A stretch of DNA of 64,000 nucleotides, from contig JBFLYW010000008.1 of assembly GCA_040756515.1 (NCBI GenBank), positions 62,001 to 126,000 on the forward strand, in the 5' to 3' direction. Source of the DNA: DSXH01 sp020724325 (lineage in GTDB: Bacteria; Bacteroidota; Ignavibacteria; Ignavibacteriales; Melioribacteraceae). The position numbers and the translations under genes are program-made. Within the stretch, counting starts at the first letter, position 1, and every line of letters begins with the position of its first letter. The notes beneath the pieces are model-generated. The model was given only the letters and a program-made list of their open reading frames with translations. It did no database searches and was not told the DNA's origin. Of this stretch, positions 8,998-17,457 are shown piece by piece.

Positions 8998-9128
8998 GGG
9001 GCTGTCCAAAAAGTAATATTTTTCTGAAAATTGGAACACTGATACTCCGCCATTAAACGGCGGACGAGTGCTGATTTAAGCGGATTTACACAGATTTTAA
9101 AATGGGAAATTACTTTTTGAACAGCCCC
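8998..9128. repeat. 131-bp inverted-repeat element (MITE-like)
   Basis: The ends are 20-bp inverted repeats: GGGGCTGTCCAAAAAGTAAT at 8998-9017 and its complement, with one mismatch, at 9109-9128. Inside are a TCCGCC/GGCGGA hairpin (about 9046-9064) and the core CGGATTTACACAGAT. There is no open reading frame. The GGGGCTGTCC ends resemble termini of some DDE insertion sequences, so this is probably a non-autonomous derivative. It could also fold as a hairpin ending the shell-gene transcript. Confidence 0.7.
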
Positions 9129-9144
9129 ATTTTTTATATTTTTG
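9116..9144 (+). promoter_or_regulatory. Candidate Bacteroidetes-type promoter for the ybbR-tmk-S41 genes
   Basis: TATTTTTG at 9137-9144 matches the Bacteroidetes -7 box TAnnTTTG exactly. A TTTG at 9116-9119 lies 17 bp upstream, slightly closer than the usual 19-21 bp, and falls inside the end of the inverted-repeat element. The start codon is only five bases after the -7 box, which would give a nearly leaderless transcript. Confidence 0.35.
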
Positions 9145-9148
9145 GAAC

Positions 9149-10060
9149 ATGAAGAAAAAGATTATACCAATAATTGTAATAACTTTTTTTTCCATTTTAA
9201 TGTGGGGTACAATTTCCTTATCCGGTGAATTTACTTCCACAATATCTGTTCCGGTTGAATTGATTGACCTTCCAAAAAATTATACTAAAGGGGCAGTTTC
9301 GGATAAAAATGTTTACCTAAGGTTAAGAGCAAAGGGATGGGATTTAGCTAAGTTAACTATTACAGGCAACGAAGAATTTTTAATTTCGGCAAAAAGACAA
9401 AGCGGTAAACATCGTGTTAGTTTAAGGGACGAATTAGAAAATAATACGTGGCTTACTTCGTCATTCCGGATTATAGAAATTGCACCTTCTACAATTCAAT
9501 TTGAAGTTGATAGAATAATTACTAAAGATGTTGTTGTTAAAGCTAATTTTCTTGTGAACTTTAAAGAGAGTTTTGGAATAGCATCAGAAATAAGTATTAC
9601 TCCTAATCGAATAGAAATTTCCGGTTCTGAAAATCAACTTCGTTCCATTGATACTGTCTTTACTGAACTAAAAGAATTTGACGAACTTTCAGAACCGGTA
9701 AATGAAACACTAAACCTGGTAAAAATAGATGGTATAGATTACTCAACAGATAAATGTAAGATTGAATTTGATGTACAGAAGATTGTTGATAAATCCTATG
9801 ACGATATAGATGTTGAAATAAGAAATGTTCCGCAATCCAAAGAACTTGTTTTATTCCCTGGTAAAATCAGTGTTGTATTGCAAGGTGGAATTAATAAATT
9901 GGGTAAACTTACAAAGGATAGTATTTCTGCTTATGTAGATTTCTGGGAAGTTCTTCGTAGTGAGGAAGAAGGGATTGAACCCATAATTAGAATTCCTTCT
10001 AACACCTTGCTGATAAATGTTAAACCGAAGAAACTAGAATACGTTATCAAACAACACTGA
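9149..10060 (+). CDS. YbbR-domain membrane-anchored protein
   Basis: A 303-residue protein with one N-terminal membrane helix (about residues 4-24) and an extracytoplasmic part built of repeated YbbR domains. The first repeat starts SVPVELIDLPKNY, and later repeats show the same V-x-V-x-x-x-N-x-P pattern (IDVEIRNVPQSKELVLFPGK). In Firmicutes YbbR proteins (CdaR) regulate the diadenylate cyclase CdaA. No cyclase gene is adjacent here, so a c-di-AMP role is only an inference. The thymidylate kinase gene follows after 23 bp. Confidence 0.8.
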   Translation: MKKKIIPIIVITFFSILMWGTISLSGEFTSTISVPVELIDLPKNYTKGAVSDKNVYLRLRAKGWDLAKLTITGNEEFLISAKRQSGKHRVSLRDELENNTWLTSSFRIIEIAPSTIQFEVDRIITKDVVVKANFLVNFKESFGIASEISITPNRIEISGSENQLRSIDTVFTELKEFDELSEPVNETLNLVKIDGIDYSTDKCKIEFDVQKIVDKSYDDIDVEIRNVPQSKELVLFPGKISVVLQGGINKLGKLTKDSISAYVDFWEVLRSEEEGIEPIIRIPSNTLLINVKPKKLEYVIKQH

Positions 10061-10083
10061 ATAAAATAATCTTGAGCCGTAAT

Positions 10084-10698
10084 ATGTTAATAACTTTTGA
10101 AGGACTTGATTTCTGCGGTAAATCCACGCAAGTACAACTTTTAGAAAAATATTTGTTGGACGAAGGTAAAAAGGTAATTGTAATTCGCGAGCCGGGCGGG
10201 ACTCCAATATCAGAAAAAATCCGGGATATACTGCTTGATAAAAAAAATTCGGAAATGGAGCTTGAAACCGAAGCCCTTTTGTTCGCTGCCAGCAGAGCTC
10301 AATTGGTTAATCAAACAATAATTCCCGCTCTGGCGAAAAATATTTTTGTTATATCGGACCGATTTCACGATTCTTCAATAGCATATCAATGTTATGGAAG
10401 AGGGTTATCCCTAAATTTTGTTAAAGAATTACAAAAATTTGTAATAAAAAATGCAGTTCCGTTAATAACTTTTTTTATTGATGTACCTGTTAAAGAAGTA
10501 GTGCGCAGAATGTCGAAAGTAAAAAAAGTTGAATTGGACCGTATTGAATCTTCAAAAGTCGATTTTTATGAAAGAGTTAGAAAAGGATACATTGAATTAG
10601 CATCAACAGAAAATCGTTTTAAAGTTTTGGATGGCTTATTAACAATTTCTGAACTACATGAACTAATTGTACAAGAAATTAAATTAAGGTACCAGTAG
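10084..10698 (+). CDS. tmk: Thymidylate kinase
   Basis: Converts dTMP to dTDP. The P-loop is GLDFCGKST (residues 7-15), the DR[FY] motif is SDRFHDSSIAYQ, and REPGGTPISE is the conserved dTMP-contact segment. Length from the ATG is 204 residues, normal for the family. A TTG at 10072 would add four residues (MSRN); the ATG at 10084 places the first beta strand (LITFEG) where it usually begins, so it is chosen, but the difference is minor. It is flanked by ybbR and an S41 protease with gaps of 23 and 11 bp, suggesting one transcript. Confidence 0.94.
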   Translation: MLITFEGLDFCGKSTQVQLLEKYLLDEGKKVIVIREPGGTPISEKIRDILLDKKNSEMELETEALLFAASRAQLVNQTIIPALAKNIFVISDRFHDSSIAYQCYGRGLSLNFVKELQKFVIKNAVPLITFFIDVPVKEVVRRMSKVKKVELDRIESSKVDFYERVRKGYIELASTENRFKVLDGLLTISELHELIVQEIKLRYQ

Positions 10699-10709
10699 AA
10701 AGAACAAAA

Positions 10710-12350
10710 ATGTTTACAAGAAAAAATAAATTAATTTCAATTGCAGGTGTAATTCTCTTTTCCGGGTTTATTACCAAAGACACCGATATTTATTTCGAGA
10801 TAAATAAAAGCATAGACATATTTGGACGGGTCTATAAAGAAGTAACACTTAATTATGTTGACCCATTAAATCCAGAAGAGTTTATGTTAGCCGGAATAAA
10901 CGGAATGCTTCAATCATTAGATCCGTACACAAACTTTATAGATGGAAATAATCAAAAAGATATTGATATTATAACAAAAGGGAAATACGGAGGCATCGGA
11001 GCTACTATTGGTATCAGAAACGAAAATATAACAATTGTGGATTTAATAGAAGGATTCTCCGCTTATAGACAAGGGATAAGAATTGGAGATGTAATTATTA
11101 AGATTGACGAACAAGTTGTTACCAAAGACAATTACGATAATCTAAGCAAATACTTAAAAGGAGAACCGGGGTCAGCTGTTAAAATTACAATTATGAGAGA
11201 AGGACAGAATGAGCCGATCATTTTCAATTTGATAAGGGAAGAAATTGAGGTTAATAATCTTTCCTATTACGGGTTTTATCCTCCAAATAGTGCTAATGCA
11301 TATTTGAAGCTGAGCGGATTTTCGAGAACTGCCGGTGAAGAAGTAAAAAAAGCTCTACTCGAATTGAAAGAAAAGAAAAGTATCGAAACGATTGTTTTGG
11401 ATCTGAGAGGAAATCCCGGCGGATTATTAGATGCTGCTGTTGATGTGAGTGAGAAATTTTTAGCTAAAGGTCAGTTAATTGTTTCGGTAAAAGGTCGTGA
11501 CTCGCTTGATACAAAAGAATATTTTTCTTCTGAAGTACCAATTGCCGGTAAAATACCATTAGCTGTTCTTATAGATGAAGGTTCTGCTTCAGCATCAGAA
11601 ATTGTTGCCGGAGCAATTCAGGACCACGATAGGGGAGTAATAATTGGTATCAACTCATTTGGAAAGGGACTGGTTCAAACATTAATACCTCTTTCCTACA
11701 ACACCTCGTTAAAAATTACGACTGCAAAATATTATACGCCAAGCGGCAGATCGATTCAAAAAATCAATTACTCTGAAAGAAATGAAGTGTTTGAGTCGAA
11801 TAAAAAAAATGATGAAATGGAATTTAGAACCGATCTGAATCGTAAAGTTTTTTCTGCCGGAGGAATTAAGCCGGACTCGGTTGTAGTAAACCGATCCAAA
11901 TCTAATCTGGTGCAAAGACTATTAGCAGATGGAATGTTTTTTGGTTTTGCTACTTATTTCTATAATGAAAGAACCAATTTGGATTTTGACAAGCTTACAC
12001 AGGACAAATTACTTGCAGAATTTCAGTCCTATATTAAGAAACAAAAATTTGAATTTATTTCGCCGGCAGAGAAGTTAATCGATCAATTAAAAGCAGCAGC
12101 AATTCAAGAAAATTTAAACGGTACTTTTTTAGAACTTCTTGAGAAATCCAAAACTCAAATAGATGAAAGCCACTCCAGAGAAATGGAAAAGTATAAAGAT
12201 GATATAACTGCTTCTATAAGAGAAGAATTAGCAGCCAGAAAAGAAGGCAGAGTGGGAAGAATAATTGAATCATTAAAAAATGATCTGCAATTTAAAACTG
12301 CTCTAAATATTATAACCAGTTCTCACAGCTATAGCAGTTTTTTAAGATAA
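10710..12350 (+). CDS. S41-family C-terminal processing peptidase (CtpA/Prc-like)
   Basis: A 546-residue exported or membrane-anchored serine protease. An N-terminal hydrophobic stretch (about 7-20) is followed by the typical N-terminal helices (YVDPLNPEEFMLAGINGML), a PDZ domain (about 85-165, containing GIGATIG and the segment YRQGIRIGDVIIKI) and the S41 core. The catalytic Ser is in DEGSASASEIVAG (about residue 291) and the general-base Lys in NSFGKGLVQ (about 316). The C-terminal 150 residues are helical. Such enzymes trim or degrade periplasmic proteins after recognising their C-termini. It follows tmk by 11 bp. Confidence 0.93.
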   Translation: MFTRKNKLISIAGVILFSGFITKDTDIYFEINKSIDIFGRVYKEVTLNYVDPLNPEEFMLAGINGMLQSLDPYTNFIDGNNQKDIDIITKGKYGGIGATIGIRNENITIVDLIEGFSAYRQGIRIGDVIIKIDEQVVTKDNYDNLSKYLKGEPGSAVKITIMREGQNEPIIFNLIREEIEVNNLSYYGFYPPNSANAYLKLSGFSRTAGEEVKKALLELKEKKSIETIVLDLRGNPGGLLDAAVDVSEKFLAKGQLIVSVKGRDSLDTKEYFSSEVPIAGKIPLAVLIDEGSASASEIVAGAIQDHDRGVIIGINSFGKGLVQTLIPLSYNTSLKITTAKYYTPSGRSIQKINYSERNEVFESNKKNDEMEFRTDLNRKVFSAGGIKPDSVVVNRSKSNLVQRLLADGMFFGFATYFYNERTNLDFDKLTQDKLLAEFQSYIKKQKFEFISPAEKLIDQLKAAAIQENLNGTFLELLEKSKTQIDESHSREMEKYKDDITASIREELAARKEGRVGRIIESLKNDLQFKTALNIITSSHSYSSFLR

Positions 12351-12391
12351 ACTTTTTGAAATGTACTTATATTTTTACAGTAATTTGTATT

Positions 12392-12682
12392 ATGAAAACT
12401 CCTAGAATATTTATTTATCGTAATCCTCAATTTAATCGATGCCCGGAGTGTAAAGGAATTAGTGTTTTGCATCATTCGCGCGCCAAGAATATGAAAGAAC
12501 AGATTATTAAAAGAATAACTTTTTATAAATTATATAGGTGTAATGAATGCGGGTGGCGCGGTTTTTTGTCTACTATTGTTCTAACAACTGAATCAATAAA
12601 AGCAGTTTTTATGTATTTGAGTCTAATTTTAATAACAGGTTATGTCATTCGGTTTTTCCTTTCAAAATTTATCGTTCCATAA
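12392..12682 (+). CDS. Small zinc-ribbon membrane protein
   Basis: A 96-residue protein of unknown function. Two CxxC pairs (CPEC and CNEC, about 34 residues apart) predict a zinc ribbon, and a single hydrophobic helix occupies the C-terminus (about residues 68-90). An upstream TTG could add 12 residues, but the ATG at 12392 gives a sensible N-terminus (MKTPRIFIYRNPQF). The gene follows the S41 protease by 41 bp and is convergent with the exonuclease gene, ending 4 bp before it. The high number of basic residues between the zinc pairs could mean binding to RNA, DNA or lipid head groups, but nothing more can be said. Confidence 0.6.
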   Translation: MKTPRIFIYRNPQFNRCPECKGISVLHHSRAKNMKEQIIKRITFYKLYRCNECGWRGFLSTIVLTTESIKAVFMYLSLILITGYVIRFFLSKFIVP

Positions 12683-12686
12683 TGTG

Positions 12687-14384
12687 TTATTCCTGTAATT
12701 GATAGTCCCGCTTTGCTTTGTTTATAAAAATAAATTCATTTGCAATTTCTTCGATGCTTCCGTAATTCTTTAGATAATGTACCTTAATTTTACCTTTGTT
12801 CTTAACAAGCCAGGAAAGTGCAATTTTTAATCTCTCAAGATCTTTATCTGTAAGCTCCTTAAATAATTGTATTGTTCCAGCAAAATAATTTTGCAGTACT
12901 TCTTCAAAACTAATGGAATTATCATAGTTTTTTATAAACATCTTACCTTCTAAAAGTAGCAGGTAATCATTTTCTTTTACACCTGAAACTTCAATTAATA
13001 CGTTCGCTTTATTGATCGGCTCGGATAGTATTGTAGCTTTGTTAAGCTGCTTAAGAACTGTGTTTATTAGGTCCCTTGTGGATGCGGCTTCTTCATATTT
13101 TTTGTGCTCACTTAATATTTTCATTTTGTTTAGTAAACGGTTAACGGCAGATTGGTTAGAACCGCTAAGGAAATTATGTACTTTAATCAGCTCATCAAGA
13201 TACTTCTCCTTTATAGATTTATAGATGCACGGGGCAAAACATCTTTCAATATCTGCCAGATAACATTTCTTTCCTTTCAAGAAATCTTTCTCGTTACACT
13301 CGCGTATTTGAAAAGTTTTATCGATAATTTCTTTGATTGCAATTGCTGTCTCGCGGTTGGGATACGGGCCATAATAATCATTACCGTTAAAATCGAATGA
13401 GGTCACTCTTTCAACAGTAGGAAACGAAGTCAAATTGTTTACCATAAGAAAATAGTTATTAGAATATTTTTTCAGCAAGGTGTTGTACTTTGGACCGTTT
13501 ATTTTAATCAATTCAGCTTCAACAAGAAGTGCGGTCAGTTCTGTATTCGTTATATAATATTCTAATCTATGCGCTTTCTGAACAATTTTTTTTGTCTTTC
13601 GCGGTGTATTGCTGGTAAAATAATTACCGACTCTCTGTTTAAGTGATTTTGCTTTACCAATATAAATTGTATTGCCATTTGAATCTCTAAAAAAATAAAT
13701 ACCCGGATCATCGGGAACCGAAGAATAATCCTCGGCTAATTTTTTCTTATTCATCTTGAAAGGTGCTCCTGAAGGGATGTTCTGGAAATGAATAAGATCG
13801 CTTATTGTATCTATGCTATAATCCTCTCGCAATGTCTTAAACATTTTAAGAAAAATTTTAGCAGCTGCGGTTGAATCACCAAGTCCTCTATGAACATTCC
13901 TGTGCCTGATCTTAAGTGACTTTGATAAATTACCCAGCGACCGGCTTGGTAAATGCGGATAAATCCTTTTGGCTAACTTCAAAGTGCAGATAGCTGAGTT
14001 TTCCGGCAAATCGATTCTTGATTGTTCGCATTCACTTTTTAGAAATGAGTAATCGAAACTTAGATTGTGTGCAACAAGTACAGAACTACCAATGAATTCT
14101 TTTATATCATTTATTACTTCATCAAAATAAGGAGCGTATTTTACATCTTCATTCGTAATTCCGGTTAGCAATGTAATATTGTATGGTACTAATCTGCCCG
14201 GATTAATATATGTTTGATATGTATCTACAACTTTACCCTTCCTTATTTTTGTGATACCGATTTCAATAACTTTTTCAGTTCTTGCAGAAGTGCCCGTAGT
14301 TTCGAAATCGAAGACAGAGTATTCTTCCTCTTCAAAAGGAAGTTCTTTTAAGGTTTTTCCACGGTTAGATGATTTCTTTTTCAT
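12687..14384 (-). CDS. DEDDh exonuclease fused to a UvrC-type GIY-YIG endonuclease (Cho-like)
   Basis: A 565-residue two-domain nuclease. Residues about 20-180 form a DnaQ-type 3-5 exonuclease: FDFETTGT gives the first Asp-Glu, HNLSFDYSFL the next Asp, and HRGLGDSTAA the final His-Asp. Residues about 227-310 are a GIY-YIG domain (PGIYFFRDS, then TIYIGKAKSLKQRV, with the catalytic Glu in VEAELIK). A UvrC-like cysteine region (CYLADIERCFAPC) follows, but the UvrC RNase-H-like endonuclease half is absent, as in Cho. Related exonuclease/UvrC-N fusions are known from several phyla. A role in DNA repair by 3-prime incision with resection is likely but inferred. Confidence 0.88.
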   Translation of the reverse strand: MKKKSSNRGKTLKELPFEEEEYSVFDFETTGTSARTEKVIEIGITKIRKGKVVDTYQTYINPGRLVPYNITLLTGITNEDVKYAPYFDEVINDIKEFIGSSVLVAHNLSFDYSFLKSECEQSRIDLPENSAICTLKLAKRIYPHLPSRSLGNLSKSLKIRHRNVHRGLGDSTAAAKIFLKMFKTLREDYSIDTISDLIHFQNIPSGAPFKMNKKKLAEDYSSVPDDPGIYFFRDSNGNTIYIGKAKSLKQRVGNYFTSNTPRKTKKIVQKAHRLEYYITNTELTALLVEAELIKINGPKYNTLLKKYSNNYFLMVNNLTSFPTVERVTSFDFNGNDYYGPYPNRETAIAIKEIIDKTFQIRECNEKDFLKGKKCYLADIERCFAPCIYKSIKEKYLDELIKVHNFLSGSNQSAVNRLLNKMKILSEHKKYEEAASTRDLINTVLKQLNKATILSEPINKANVLIEVSGVKENDYLLLLEGKMFIKNYDNSISFEEVLQNYFAGTIQLFKELTDKDLERLKIALSWLVKNKGKIKVHYLKNYGSIEEIANEFIFINKAKRDYQLQE

Positions 14385-14458
14385 AACCTAAATTTAAACA
14401 AAATAGAATAATCTTATTATTTGGAACTTCTAAAAAATTATGAATAGAAACCTCTAAT

Positions 14459-14745
14459 AAATTTAGAAGTGGTATTTCGAAGGAGCGGAGCGACTGAGAA
14501 ATGCTATTTCAAAGGATCCCGACTTGTCGGGGGACTGAGAAATGCTATTCCGAAAGAACGAAGTGACTGAGGAACTACGAACAGATTCTTCGCCTCACTT
14601 CGTTCTGTTCAGAATGACAGGACAATTTCTACATTGTCATTCTGAAGTAATACCGACACAGTCGGTATGACTGAAGAATCAACAACCTTGAAGGTCATCA
14701 GGGTATCAAATAACAACGCTTGACCTTCAAGGTTTAGGTTTGAAT
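14459..14745. repeat. Cluster of dispersed intergenic hairpin repeats, copy 1
   Basis: The roughly 490-bp space between the divergent exonuclease and YmdB-like genes holds no gene but a mosaic of short repeats. These include CATTCTGA-type units with a GAAGAATC boundary, CCCGACTTGTCGGG and ATACCGAC/GTCGGTAT mini-hairpins, and an AACCTTGAAGGTCA stem (14684-14697) with its perfect complement at 14721-14734. The same modules recur at 41.8, 48.1, 48.4, 52.4 and 55.1 kb. Confidence 0.8.
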
Positions 14746-14871
14746 TCCACCGATAAATCTTGATCGCAATGAAAAGCGAAATTTTTTAGAAGTCTTTAGT
14801 TATAAGTAATGATTCAGTTAGTTTCATTATTCGGGCTATTTTCAATATATTTCAATTAAAGAGAAACAGAA

Positions 14872-15669
14872 ATGAATATAAATTTACTTTTTATTGGCGA
14901 CATTATTGGTCAGCCGGGATTAAACATTGTTCAGATGTGGCTTCCCGGATTGCAAAAGAAATACAGGGCTGATGTAACAATTGTAAATGGAGAAAATTTA
15001 TCCGATGGAAAGGGATGTACCGATAAAGAAGCCAAACAGCTTTTTGATATTGGTGTAAATGCAATTACCGGCGGTAATCATACTTGGGATAAACATCAAT
15101 CACAAGAATATCTAAAAAAGGAACCACGCGTTATTCGTCCATTAAACTATCCCAAAGGAACTATTGGAAACGGCTACTGTTATGTCGATAGCTCTAAAGG
15201 TAAAATAGCTGTTGTAAATTTGCAAGGCAGAGCTTATATGTCTCCGATTGATTGCCCTTTCAGAACAGCGGACTGGGTAATCCCAAAACTTAAGCAGGAA
15301 ACAAAAGTTATTTTAATCGATTTTCATGCAGAGGCAACAGCAGAAAAACTTGCATTTGTTAATTATATAGACGGAAAAGTCTCTGCTGTTATTGGAACGC
15401 ATACTCATGTTCAGACTTCTGATGAAAGAATTTTCCCAAATGGTACTGCTTACATTACAGATTGCGGAATGACCGGTCCTTATGATTCTGTAATCGGGAT
15501 GAAAACAGATGCAGCAATAAACCGATTCTTATATCAGACACCGCAAAAATATCAAACGGCTGTAGATAATGTTCACCTTTGCGGATTGTTTGTTAAAGTT
15601 GATACTGAAACGGGAAAAGCATCGGAAGTAGAAAGAATCTTTTTACCAGAGTTCGACAAAAAAATTTAA
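14872..15669 (+). CDS. YmdB-family metallophosphoesterase (TIGR00282-like)
   Basis: A 265-residue calcineurin-like phosphoesterase of the YmdB group, whose Bacillus and Deinococcus members hydrolyse 2-prime,3-prime-cyclic nucleotides. LFIGDIIGQPG supplies the first Asp, VNGENLSDGKG the Asn/Glu ligands, TGGNHTWDK the Asn-His pair, and the segment VIGTHTHVQTSDE the distal histidines. TDCGMTGPYDSVIGM is the family signature near the C-terminus. It leads a close-packed run with folD (29-bp gap), deoC and trmH, so it may be co-expressed with them. The physiological substrate here is unknown. Confidence 0.93.
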   Translation: MNINLLFIGDIIGQPGLNIVQMWLPGLQKKYRADVTIVNGENLSDGKGCTDKEAKQLFDIGVNAITGGNHTWDKHQSQEYLKKEPRVIRPLNYPKGTIGNGYCYVDSSKGKIAVVNLQGRAYMSPIDCPFRTADWVIPKLKQETKVILIDFHAEATAEKLAFVNYIDGKVSAVIGTHTHVQTSDERIFPNGTAYITDCGMTGPYDSVIGMKTDAAINRFLYQTPQKYQTAVDNVHLCGLFVKVDTETGKASEVERIFLPEFDKKI

Positions 15670-15698
15670 GTGAACGGAGAATAACTTTATAGAATTTT

Positions 15699-16586
15699 AT
15701 GGCAACTTTAATTGACGGTAAAAAAATAGCCCAAGAAATTAAAGAAGAACTGAAAGAAAAAATCAATTCTTTGAAACAAGAAGGCAAATCTATTCCGGGC
15801 TTGGTTACTATTCTGGTAGGCGATAACCCTGCATCACAATTGTATGTAAATTCAAAGAGCAAATCGTGTATCGAAATAGGAATGCACTCTAAAATTGAAA
15901 AGTTATCATCAAATATATCAGATAGCGAACTACTCGATCTGATAGAGCAATACAACCATGACAATAATTACCACGGAATATTAGTGCAGCTTCCTTTACC
16001 AAATCATATTAATGAACAGAAAGTTATTGAATCAATAGACTTTAAAAAAGATGTTGATGGTTTTCACCCGGTAAATGTTGGTAAACTTGTTACGGGCAAT
16101 AATTCGTTTTATCCGTGTACTCCATACGGAATAGTAGAACTCTTGAAGCGTTATAAAATACCAACATCAGGCAGACATGTTGTGGTTGTTGGTCGCAGCA
16201 ATATAGTTGGTAAGCCGGTTGCTAATATTTTGGTTCAGAAAAAAGAAGGTGCAAATGCAATAGTTACTGTTTGTCATAGTGCGGTTAAAGACATTTCTCA
16301 ATTCACAAAAAGTGCAGATATTCTTATTGCAGCTATTGGTAAACCGAATTTTATTAATAGCGGAATGGTTAAAGAAGGCGTTGTTATAATTGATGTTGGA
16401 ATAAACCGCATTGAAGATACAACTTGCAGTAAAGGATATAGAATTGTAGGCGATGTTGATTTTGCCAGCGTTAAGGATAAAGCTTCTTTTATTACTCCTG
16501 TGCCGGGAGGTGTTGGATTAATGACAATTGCAATGCTGTTAAAAAATACATATCAAGCATATCTAAATTTTCAATCAGGAAATTAA
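15699..16586 (+). CDS. folD: Bifunctional methylenetetrahydrofolate dehydrogenase/cyclohydrolase FolD
   Basis: Interconverts 5,10-methylene-THF and 10-formyl-THF. The catalytic Lys lies in YVNSKSKSC, the dinucleotide loop is GRSNIVGKPVANIL, and the closing signature is PVPGGVGLMTIAML. The DGFHPVN segment that binds folate is intact. The 295 residues match the family. The deoC gene starts one base after the stop, so the two are tightly coupled. Confidence 0.97.
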   Translation: MATLIDGKKIAQEIKEELKEKINSLKQEGKSIPGLVTILVGDNPASQLYVNSKSKSCIEIGMHSKIEKLSSNISDSELLDLIEQYNHDNNYHGILVQLPLPNHINEQKVIESIDFKKDVDGFHPVNVGKLVTGNNSFYPCTPYGIVELLKRYKIPTSGRHVVVVGRSNIVGKPVANILVQKKEGANAIVTVCHSAVKDISQFTKSADILIAAIGKPNFINSGMVKEGVVIIDVGINRIEDTTCSKGYRIVGDVDFASVKDKASFITPVPGGVGLMTIAMLLKNTYQAYLNFQSGN

Positions 16587-16587
16587 A

Positions 16588-17457
16588 ATGGACGCATCTA
16601 TTATCGATAAGGTAGTAAGCCAGGTATTTATAGAAAAATCATTACAGGATTTTTATTGCAAGAGCGGTTCATGCCTCGGCTGGGAAAGAAATGTTGTAGA
16701 TCAACCGGCTGCAGTAAAGAATATTATAAGTAATGGAGCAGATAGAATTGCTGCTGGTTTAGGAATTGGGAATGAGCTTGTAGATACAAATGTAGCACGT
16801 ATGATTGACCATACACTTCTAAAACCTGAAGCTACTCCAGACGAAATAAAAAAACTTTGTGAAGAGGCAAAAACTTATAATTTTGTTTCGGTTTGTGTAA
16901 ATCCATGTTACGTTTCAATGTGTAAAGAATTGCTAAGAGGAAGCTCAGTAAAGGTTTGCACCGTAATAGGATTTCCGCTTGGCGCAACAACAACCGAAAT
17001 AAAAAAAGCTGAAGCAGAACAGGCATTGAATAGCGGTGCTCAGGAAATTGATATGGTGATTAATATAGGAATGCTCAAACAAAAAAATTACGATTATATT
17101 TTCCATGATATAAATCAGGTAGTCCTTTCTGCTAAAAGACATAATGCAGTTTGCAAAGTAATTTTGGAGACGGCACTATTAACCGACGAAGAAAAAATAA
17201 AAGCATGTCTGCTTAGTAAGGAGGCAAAAGCAGATTTTGTTAAAACATCTACAGGGTTTAGCACGGGCGGTGCAACTGCCGGGGATGTTGCATTAATGAG
17301 GTATGTAGTTGGTTCTGCTGTAGGTGTAAAAGCTTCTGGCGGAATTAGAACAGCAGAAGATGCCAAATTGATGATTGAAAGCGGTGCAGATAGAATTGGT
17401 GCCAGCGCAAGTGTTAAGATTGTTAAAGGCGAAAAATCTGCTGCAGGTGGCTATTAG
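16588..17457 (+). CDS. deoC: Deoxyribose-phosphate aldolase DeoC with about 68-residue N-terminal extension
   Basis: Class I aldolase that cleaves 2-deoxyribose 5-phosphate to acetaldehyde and glyceraldehyde 3-phosphate. The core begins at ARMIDHTLLKPEATPDEI (about residue 71). The Schiff-base Lys lies in VKTSTGFSTGG and the second Lys in GVKASGGIRT. The phosphate-binding SGADRIGASAS closes the barrel. The 289-residue length exceeds the usual 220-260. The extra N-terminus opens with the possible amphipathic helix IDKVVSQVFIEKSLQDFY, has two Cys around GSCLGW, and then NGADRIAAGLGIG, which echoes the phosphate loop. With BMC shell genes 8 kb away, the extension could be an encapsulation signal; this is inference. 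It is coupled to folD and to the next gene. Confidence 0.93.
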   Translation: MDASIIDKVVSQVFIEKSLQDFYCKSGSCLGWERNVVDQPAAVKNIISNGADRIAAGLGIGNELVDTNVARMIDHTLLKPEATPDEIKKLCEEAKTYNFVSVCVNPCYVSMCKELLRGSSVKVCTVIGFPLGATTTEIKKAEAEQALNSGAQEIDMVINIGMLKQKNYDYIFHDINQVVLSAKRHNAVCKVILETALLTDEEKIKACLLSKEAKADFVKTSTGFSTGGATAGDVALMRYVVGSAVGVKASGGIRTAEDAKLMIESGADRIGASASVKIVKGEKSAAGGY

